Of a stretch of 64,000 nt of DNA, positions 56,005 through 64,000 are shown piece after piece. The notes beneath the pieces are model-generated. The model was not told the DNA's origin. It did not search any database and saw only the letters and a list, made by a program, of their open reading frames with translations. Position 1 is the first letter of the stretch, and each line of letters opens with the position of its first letter. This DNA comes from Protula sp. h YS-2021 (taxonomy: Eukaryota; Annelida; Polychaeta; Sabellida; Serpulidae): contig OX457029.1 in the NCBI GenBank assembly GCA_949752745.1, positions 8,781,511-8,845,510 on the forward strand, in the 5' to 3' direction. The translations under genes were made by a program, and so were the position numbers.

Positions 56005-58700
56005 GTATGTCTTTATGTTAATATTGCATTGTTGGTAGTAAATTGAAAACGAAAGTTGAGCGATTGAAATTTTGTTTAAAATTATTGACAAAATTCCCCA
56101 CAGCTCACAGTTCGAGTTGCGGAAATTTTGGCGTGGCGGGACACGTTTTCATATTCCAGTTAGATTCGGTGGAGGCCTGCGCGCGCTCATAAGCCAGTTC
56201 GCACTCTTGACTTTTGCCGGATAGTTTTTGCGTTTCGGCTGAATTCAGGTGGGATAAGGATGTAAAGAAATGATAAAAAACGGCAAAAATCAACAAAATT
56301 CCGTTTTGCCAGAAACATATTCACATGTTGGTTGCTAAAGGGAAATAATTTATCACCCAACATTTTCAGTCTAAACAACAGCTCCACCGGAAAAACCCGA
56401 AAGTGCGAATTGGCTTATTTAGGGCCCGGTGGTTTTGTTTTTGAAAAATGGGGTTCGATTGCAAGTTTTTGGAAATAAGCATTTGGCATACGAGTAGACG
56501 TTACAGAGGGCGCTTACGACAAATGCACTGTTCAAATCCCGATACAAAAAGAAAGGTGTATAATTAAAAAGTGGCTATGTGATCGTCAGAATGGAGACAG
56601 ATGAACAGAAAAAACGCTCAAAAGTATCACAAATCAATGCATTAAAGTTTAAGAATAAACTACGTACGAGGGAGATGAGAAAGAACTGGTTCCAGTAAAA
56701 ATAGTTCATAACTGGTAATGGTCCCAGCGAACCCTTTCTTTCTTCTAGGACAGAAATGGCCATTGGTCTCAACTTTCGGGGCTGTGCTTCATTTTAAGCC
56801 ACCGATGTTATAAGTGGCAGGCGTTTTCTTAAAAGGCTCACTGAGAAGTGTCCTGGCGCATAATTTTCGACCTCCACGAAGCTCCCAAACTTAAGTAAAG
56901 ACTGTTTTAGCAATGGTATATGTATTGGTGTTATGGGCGATAGTGGGGTTTGTATATCGTGATCTCATCTATTTTTCTCGGTACAAAATTATTTTTGACT
57001 GTAAAAATTTTGCTCCATAATTTTAAACGGCAATTGATGTGGTGATCCCTTTCTAAAACGATTCGGTGAAGGCCATAGTCGTGCGTCGGGATTGCCGAAA
57101 TTGACACTAATAGTAAGTCCTATTGTAGGAACTCTTGCTGTCATAGGAAGACCACAAGGGGTATCTAGGACTAAAGTGGTAACAGCAAAATGTTACATTC
57201 CGACTCCACTAAATAAACCAACGGCGAATTTGGAAATCCTTTCGATTAAAATATACCGTACCTTATTTCGCGATATTTGACGCAAGGTGTGATTTCAACC
57301 ATGGGAGATGTTCTTTTTCATTTTACCAGTTTGGTTTGATATTTTGCAAAGGTTACCCACATGACCGTAGCTTGATGCACGCCAAATTTTTTTGGCGGTC
57401 CGATAAAAATCGGAATAATGGAATTTAAAAAAAAAAAATTGGTGCTTTCAGTGCTGTTTTTAGACTTTGTTTACGCTACATCTCAAAAACAGCACATCAG
57501 AGCTTTACCATACATTGCAGGAAGTAAGACCACATAGGGCAGGTCTGCATGGAGGTTTTATTCTCATTTTTGTCAAAATTAATTTTTTTACGAATTTTTG
57601 AAATTTTCACTTGGGTGTTTTTTTTTTTATTAAACTTCTGGACTTTGTTTACGCGATATCTCTAAAACAGTTCATGAGATCTTCATCAAACTTTTTAGAA
57701 ACAAAGACCATACACATCATCACTAAAGATTATTTTGTGTTTTTGCAAAAAATTGAATTTTTCACGAACTTTTTATATTTTCACTTTGGTTTATTTTATT
57801 TTCTGTTTTGGACATTGTTTACGCGATATCTCTAAAACAGTTCATCGGATCTTCACCGAACCGTGGAACTAGAAAGACCAGATATTGCGCATCATCAGGA
57901 AGGTTGATTCTGATCCAAAATTATATTTTTGACGATTTTTTTTTTTTAATATTCACTTTGTTGTGTTTTAACTTTTTGATCATGTACAAAGAGATCTCAG
58001 AGATGGCCAATTCGATTTTCATAAAATCTAGCAGGAAGAAAGACACTATATTCATTAGTTGCAGATGTTCAGCACTGGTGATGTGATCCGTCACTGATGG
58101 GTCCGGTTCGGTTTTTAAAGAAAAATCCGCGGTTTTTTGGTTCGGTTTCGGTTTTTTCAGAATATGCAAATATATATGAATTAAAGATATCCCAATTAAT
58201 TTTCTGTTTTTATTCTAGAACGTGATAAGCAAACATTTTGCTTAACTAAACAAGGAACTCGTCTGGAAGTGTAAAATAATGCTGCACTAAAATAATGAAG
58301 ACTTGTTAAGACACGAGGGCCATGAAAGCGAGTGCAGTTGACATGTATGGTCATTTCAGTGGGACAAAGGTCCCTCTGTAAGAACGGCTTCTTGGATCTG
58401 GCTTTTCTCCCGATGTTACCTCTAAAATCGAACATTTTCTGCCAAACATGGTGCCATTTTGTGGACCAAATAGCAAAAGCGGTGACAGAGCTTCAGGCGT
58501 TACCCAATACTGTAATTGAAAAAAAAAAAAAAAAAAAAAAAAACATATTGGTAGAACATGGAATATTCATAAAATTGAATGGGAACAACTTAAGCAGCGC
58601 CGTGCGAATATTTTCGGATTGCTTTTTGTGGTAATGTGAACAAAACCCGTTTGGTGAATAAAACTGCTGAATGAACAAAATGGGCATTTTTGTGTTGCAG
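56005..58700 (+). other. Intron 1 of the PUF60-like gene
   Basis: GTATGT donor and GTTGCAG acceptor. It contains the tandem repeat at about 57440-58060 and an A run of about 25 at 58519-58543. No other coding segment was recognised. Confidence 0.55.
57440..58060 (+). repeat. Tandem repeat of about 175 bp, three to four copies
   Basis: GTTTACGC plus (GATATCTC or TACATCTC) followed by (T/A)AAAACAG falls at 57469, 57647 and 57817, spacings of 178 and 170 bp. Each copy continues with ATCTTCA-like and AAAGACCA-like words and a T-rich TTTTCACTTTGG-type block. A fourth, weak copy starts near 57978. Confidence 0.75.
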
Positions 58701-58788
58701 AATGAGCAGGGGAGTGGTGAGCCATCCGTAAAGAAACCAAAGCTAGACGTTGGCGATCAAAGCATGGATACCTCCGCCTCATTGCCAG
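58701..58788 (+). CDS. PUF60: PUF60-like splicing factor, coding exon 2
   Basis: An acceptor TTTTTGTGTTGCAG ends at 58700. The exon opens in phase 0, codes NEQGSGEPSVKKPKLDVGD and then MDTSASLP, and closes in phase 1 at a GTAATG donor (58789). KKPKLD resembles a nuclear localisation signal, as expected for a nuclear splicing protein. The phases fit both the upstream exon and the exon at 63801. Intron 1 is about 2.7 kb and intron 2 about 5.0 kb. Confidence 0.65.
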
Positions 58789-61700
58789 GTAATGTGTGGT
58801 TTCGCCTGTGTCCAGCAGACACAAAAGGTGTTGACAATCTAAAGCCACGATTTGTTATTCAGGTTGTAGCATTCAGACCCTAAGTGATCTCCCATCACTT
58901 AAGATGCGGCAGAAGGAAAAAAACAGTTAAAAATCGTTGGCTAGATTTTAGCGTCTTTGTCTCTGCGGTTGGAATACATAGGGTTTGACTGTTCAGGGGA
59001 GGACTTCGCTTTTAACATCAGCCATTTGCGTATGAGTAGAGTAAATTTGAAATGCATCAAAATATATTGTGTGTATGCAGGTGTTTTATTCTGAGTGTTT
59101 CTTCTGTTAAGGTAATGCTTTAAACTGCCAGCGAAGTGCTGATTGGTGTTGAATTAAGTCATCCACATATCCGCGTGTGAACCAAAAGGCAGAGCAAGGG
59201 TGCTGCCAGTGTTGATGCCGCTGTCTCGACATTCCCCGAACCAATAGTTTTACGTTCATTTGAAAACTAAAAATCATTTTTTTTTTAATGGTCATTATGT
59301 GACCAGGGTTCGCGTTGGCGGGGTTTTTGTCCACTTTATGGGCATTTTTTTTTTTACGAAATGACTCATTTTTGTGGAACCCACCGAGTTTTTCTGGACC
59401 CAACTGAGTCCCAGGTTCCTTTTTGGACTCATTTTCCCCGAGAACCCATCGCGAACCCTGATGTATGTATATGTAGCAGGCAAACTATCAAATCAGACTG
59501 TTCACAAAATGAACGTTAAGGCTTTTAAATTTGACAGTTTGACAATTTGCCTGAAATGGTATTTGATTTTTAATGTCTGCAGAAACGGTTACTTTTTTTT
59601 CAACTGTCAATCTGTTACGTATACTGAGGATACTCTGTCGTTCCTACAATGTCGGTATAGAAAGTCTAAACATGGATCTCTTTTATAATAGTTCCAATTG
59701 CAAGCTATAGCCCAAGATAAATAATTATCCAAGCTGATAATTTTCTCTGGCCATATATGAAGCAATACGATTGTTATCCAGACTAACAAAACCCGGCAAC
59801 ATATATATATTTATATGTATTCAACAAGTTTCAGGTGTTGCACATACGAGTAAAGTGTGAAATGCCAGTAAGATGCATCCTTTACCTTTTACCCATTAGT
59901 AGCATCAGCAGATGTGCGGCTTGCTGCGAATTTATTCCCCACGGGGGGGGGGGGGGGGGGGCATATGTGCGATCTACAGTGCGTCGGTCTGTCACCAACA
60001 GCTTGTTAACACGATAACTTAAAAACTGCTGCAAGGATTTTAATGAAACTTGGTATGTAACTTCCATGGGAGCAAACGCAGATCAGTATTGTAAATGACC
60101 CAGGGTCGTCCAAGGAAAATGCACAAACTGAACTTGGAAAATTTCAGCTCTTGATTGACTATTGATGGCCGTGTTTAACTAATGGGGGGGGGGGGGGGCT
60201 GTGGGTAATATGTGGGCTATGCACACTGCTCTAGTTGTGAAAATGAGCAGACGTGGTCTTCCTAGCCATAACCGATGCATGCTCTGGTGTATGGTCTAAA
60301 TAATGCACTATAACCAATAATCTTCAATCCAGGAAACTTTTTATCCTTATCAATTTTGCCACTTGGGCAAGAGTAAAATACCGGGGCATGTACTCCTTTC
60401 GACCTAATCTACAATAAAAGTCTCCTCGTGTAAAAATGTTACAATTACTCGTCAAAGTAAAAAAGAGGTTACGAATGTAGTCGCTGTTTAGCATCTCCAT
60501 GTTCCTTTTAGGTTTTTTTTCAGGTTTTACCCAGGGTGTGTTGATTACATTGCTCGCCTTTCTGTTTTAATGTGTTCTTATTTTGTTCACAGCTCACGTA
60601 TCAGAGACTTTTCTTTTGCTACGAAACATCATTCCAGGCTCGTACCGTCACTTCATGGAAACAAACGTGCAGCAAGTGCTGTTTAATCATTTCCCTGTCT
60701 ACTTGTCTGCTAAATGTGCTTCAAGTTTCACAATGATCTCGCAAAATATCAAAGATAACTGACTGTTAAGGATTACGTTTGGGTGGGGAATTGTGGGAAA
60801 CCCGCGACAAACAGTGTCAAAAGAAACGCCAGCTTGCGTCATTAAACAAAACGACTTCAGTCTGGATAGCTACGGAACTGTAACACAAACAAACAAAGGA
60901 ATTGCCAGGGGGAAGGTTGGGGGGAGGGGGGGCTATAACCAGGAAATGACCATATGATGACACGTTGGGCAATGTCGTAGCTGTCGTTCCAGCTACTGCG
61001 CACGCTACGCTGCTTGCAAACAATATACAGCTGAGTGTCTTGTACAAGTGAATAAATACAGAATACGTTTATTATCGTGGAAATAAACATCCGTCCCTGC
61101 TGATTTTTCCCCTACATCGCATTGAGAGTTGGCCTAAAGCCATTGCTGCTGGCGATTTGTAAGAATCTTCCTAACTTTCCCCAGTTCATTGTAGCTACAC
61201 ATGGTTTCTGCTTTTTGTTGCCAGGTGCTTGGAGAGTAGTGTCTGAAGAGAGTCCGTGAAAAAACAAAGCTGACCCCTACTTAATTTTGTTCTTCTTAAA
61301 TTATCATTCAGCTCAATAAAATTTCACTTGTATAACGTAATAAAACAATATAGTATAGGTTTGGCAGGGTTGGAGACTGAAGAACATGTGGGTAGTGACT
61401 TTAAACAGTGCGGTGGAAATGTGGTCGATAACCATGGAATTGAAAAAAAAGTATTGGTAACTCATTCAAGAGGGTTGCGGTAGTTAGTCGCCTGTTTATT
61501 CACTCTACTTGTTTTCCATTTTTTCTCGTGTTTGACCTTTCTTAATTACTTTGGCGACTTTCAAGCAGCTAAATTGAAGAGGGCTTTCGCTGGGAAAGGA
61601 AAGTAGCCTCAGGTGACTTCGGATCTCCAACCCTGTGCTGACGTTTTGATTTTTTTCCGAACATTCGTAAAGACAGACTATTTCTCACACCTACGGCTAA

Positions 61701-63800
61701 ACACTCTGCTTTTCCGACACAGTTAACGACGCAGTCTAGAATGTCAGAGTAGCTATATAGATATATAGAAATGGAAAGGTTTCCCCTTGTATTGTCTCTT
61801 CTACACAGTTTCTGCTTTATGTTAGCAGGTTCAGTTATGGGGGCGTCAACGAGACAAATGATTTGATGTAGATGGGTGGCAGAAGTGGCCACTCCACTTC
61901 ATCTTATTACACATATTAATATATATATATGTATAAATAAAGCAGCTGCGTAGCATATAGTGTCCGCATGTGGAAGTTGAATATTTTGATTTTTTTTGTA
62001 ATCCTGATGGCTGTATGGTCGATATTCTTGTGGTATTCTGTAGAAACTTTTTCCTAAGATGTCTGCTGCTGTTTGTGCTCGAGACTAATCGGAACTAATC
62101 GCTATTCCATCAAAGGGGGGCCATTCCATTGGCAAAATGACACATAATGATAACAAAGTACAGTTCTTATATGCAAAACATACTTCGGTGAAACGACATT
62201 TCGGTGGATTTTTTTTTGTGTGTGTGTGTGTGTTGGCGATCTGCAAGGTTTTGTAGATTTATCAAAGCGTGCAAGAAAATACCTAAGTTTTTGTTGCGTT
62301 TCAATCAGAATTAGTCCTAACTGCTTAGCAATTGCCACTGTACTAAAGGTAAGTTTTTAGGTGGTTCGCATTTTTTTTTTTTTTTTTTTTGAAGACAGGC
62401 TAAATTTTAGGGAATTAATGAGATTTCAAGGAGTTGGTCAGTTTTCCGTGCTACGAAGAATCCCGCAGAATTTGAGCCGTCGCAGGGTTTAAAGCCACCT
62501 CCCCCCTCCCCCGGGTGTCGTTTCAGCGGTTGTTTTCTGCGGATTGCCTTCCCGGCCACGCGTATCCAGGGTCACAGAAAGGACGGGCCACAAGTGCGAG
62601 TGGCGTGTTCACATATCTGGTGTTATTCTCTGTTCCATATAATGGAATAAAACTCCAGTACAGCAGATGTGGGTTATTTTAAGGGCATGCGTTCGTTCTG
62701 AAGGTTGTTGAAGTAAATCCACTCCCACTGCCGCAATTCACGCCACCACATAATGACATTTGTTTCAGAAAGAACTAGTTTACTCGGTGGGACGTAGTAA
62801 ATAAAAAGGTACTTATGAGCACGAGTACTGCTAGAGGGCACACGTCATGCCGGGTACTGATACCTTGTTCTGTTTCTGTGTTTTCTGTACTCGGCAGTAG
62901 CCAGTAAAGCGACGCGGCAGCCTGCGACTTACCACGCGTGTAGAAACACAACCATGCATTTTATGCCTTGTCCAAATAGTACAATGGTAAACATTACAGT
63001 TTGGCAAAAGCGAGTACGGCAGAATGGCAAAGTAACCGTTTTCATACTTGTTTTCTTGAAGCTGTAACACAGTGTTAAACCCGGTCAGGCACGCGGCGGC
63101 GGTCGGGTGACTCGTATAAACGTCACCTCCGTTTCTGTGTGATGTTGTGTGAGGGACCACAGACCACCTAGAAACATGCGTTTAGGGTTTTTAGGAATGC
63201 CAAAGGATCTTGTAGAAGCAGCAGATGAGTCGTTCAGGAAATGCCTTATTGTCAATCAAGCTCCGAGAGATATTTCGTGTTTTTGTAGTTAGCTGTTAGG
63301 GCGTAACACGCGAAAACCACAGCACAAAAGTCTTTCACGGGATGAATATCTTAAGAATAATGAAACATTTTAAAATGCAAAATCTGAAGTATATTTGCTG
63401 GATTTCATAAAATACATGGCAACCTGTGATGCTATTTTTTACGTGAAATAATCGCGTCACAGTAGTTGAAACAGTAGTTGAAAACAAAATACCAACTTAA
63501 GGGGTTGAAAAAAAAAACCAAGGGGAATACATTTATAGGAGCAGGTTGCAGGTATATAGCACGGCGAGTATTTGGAGGGCGGTCAGTATTTCACAAACTT
63601 CCCAAACTTGGGCACATAATTCTTTTTTTTTTTTTTTTTAAACCATGAGCTTAAACTAAGCCCACGGTTTTTCATAATGTGCAGGATCGGTAGATGATAG
63701 TTTCAGGCCCTTCGTTTGTTGACCCCGCAGTTTTGTTTATAGGTGGTCTGTTGGTCTGGCAAACTAGGTCAAAAGCCTACCTGTGAGATCATTGTTACAG
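58789..63800 (+). other. Intron 2 of the PUF60-like gene
   Basis: GTAATG donor and TTGTTACAG acceptor. It holds G runs at 59943-59960 and 60184-60198, T runs (59281, 62370-62390, 63622-63638), a TG run at 62216-62233 and a segment at 59995-60120 (AAAACTGCTGCAAGGATTTT, then GAAACTTGGTATGT) that looks like a dispersed repeat. I recognise no further coding exon. Confidence 0.5.
62216..62233. repeat. Short (TG)n microsatellite
   Basis: Alternating TG after a T run, inside the large second intron of the PUF60-like gene. Confidence 0.9.
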
Positions 63801-64000
63801 GTGTGCCCGCGCCCCCGGCACCCCCCGCGCCACCCGCCCCTCCCACGCCGGTGCCTCAGCAGGAAGCCCTCGTGCCGCAGGGACAGCAGCTCGGCCCCGT
63901 TCTGGCCGGCCCGGGGGCGAAGAAAGAGGAGAAGCCGATCGTGCCACCGCGACTGTCCAATTACCAGCAAGACTGCCTGAACAGGAGTAAGAAATACGCC
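63801..64000 (+). CDS. PUF60: PUF60-like splicing factor, coding exon 3 (runs off the window)
   Basis: A CATTGTTACAG acceptor precedes 63801. The phase-1 exon codes a Pro/Ala-rich stretch (GVPAPPAPPAPPAPPTPVPQ) and a Gln/Gly region, then PPRLSNYQQDCLNRSKKYA, where the window ends. In PUF60 and its insect orthologue half pint, a QQ-D/E-A/C-L-x-(R/K)-(A/S)-KKYA segment precedes the first RRM by a few dozen residues, and this is the basis of the call. PUF60 binds U-rich tracts with U2AF to define 3' splice sites and also acts in transcription (FIR). The RRMs must lie beyond 64000. The exon is very GC-rich against an AT-rich background. Confidence 0.7.

Noticed and set aside
58332..58634. 100-codon open frame upstream of exon 2 of the PUF60-like gene
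   Set aside because: It contains a poly-Lys run from an A homopolymer and overlaps frames on the other strand; no acceptor/donor pair supports it as an exon.
59995..60120. Possible coding segment or conserved element in intron 2
   Set aside because: The GATTTTAATGAAACTTGGTA phrase has the look of a dispersed repeat with no open frame; family not determined.

Overview
The window is AT-rich eukaryotic nuclear DNA. Its only convincing host gene is spread over at least 8 kb in short exons with multi-kilobase introns. The rest is dominated by transposable elements, simple repeats and decayed repeats. A Maverick/Polinton, a THAP9/P-type transposon, Tigger/pogo relics, non-LTR retrotransposon relics and repeats rich in GACCTTGAC together suggest an aquatic invertebrate. 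A lophotrochozoan such as a mollusc is my guess, by inference only.

Layout. 0-8 kb: two 18-bp minisatellites, dinucleotide and ATC microsatellites, a GACGTC-rich element with terminal inverted repeats (7.05-7.67 kb) and a 17-bp minisatellite. 8-24 kb: mostly anonymous DNA, a 782-bp MITE with an exact 7-bp target duplication (11.76-12.55 kb), one candidate host exon on the minus strand (13.1 kb), and fields of degenerate GACCTTGAC-type repeats with units of about 138 bp (18-20 and 22.3-23.2 kb). 24-30 kb: AT-rich, no gene seen. 30.2-33.5 kb: an apparently full-length THAP-domain P-element-like transposon with identical 33-bp inverted termini and an intact two-exon transposase of 862 residues. 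33.9-34.9 kb: a decayed reverse transcriptase. 37.76-38.69 kb: a Tigger/pogo-type nonautonomous element that keeps only the N-terminal helix-turn-helix of its transposase. 40.4-42.4 kb: a decayed non-LTR retrotransposon (reverse transcriptase plus C-terminal CCHC).

42,547-55,496 is a complete but decayed Maverick/Polinton of about 12.95 kb with AGT-starting inverted repeats. DNA polymerase B runs on the plus strand and ends in a PC4-like ssDNA-binding module. On the minus strand, from right to left, lie a NADAR-domain gene, the chromodomain integrase, the packaging ATPase, small virion proteins, the minor capsid protein, the major capsid protein and the adenovirus-type protease. Every long gene carries stops or frameshifts. 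The minor capsid gene is also interrupted by an 800-bp MITE flanked by TA.

55.9-64 kb: the first three coding exons of a host gene on the plus strand, best read as an orthologue of the splicing factor PUF60 (half pint). It runs off the right edge, and its first intron holds a tandem repeat of about 175 bp.

The two most novel-looking items are the NADAR gene and the PC4-like module carried by the Polinton. The THAP9/P-like transposon is the element most likely to have been active recently.
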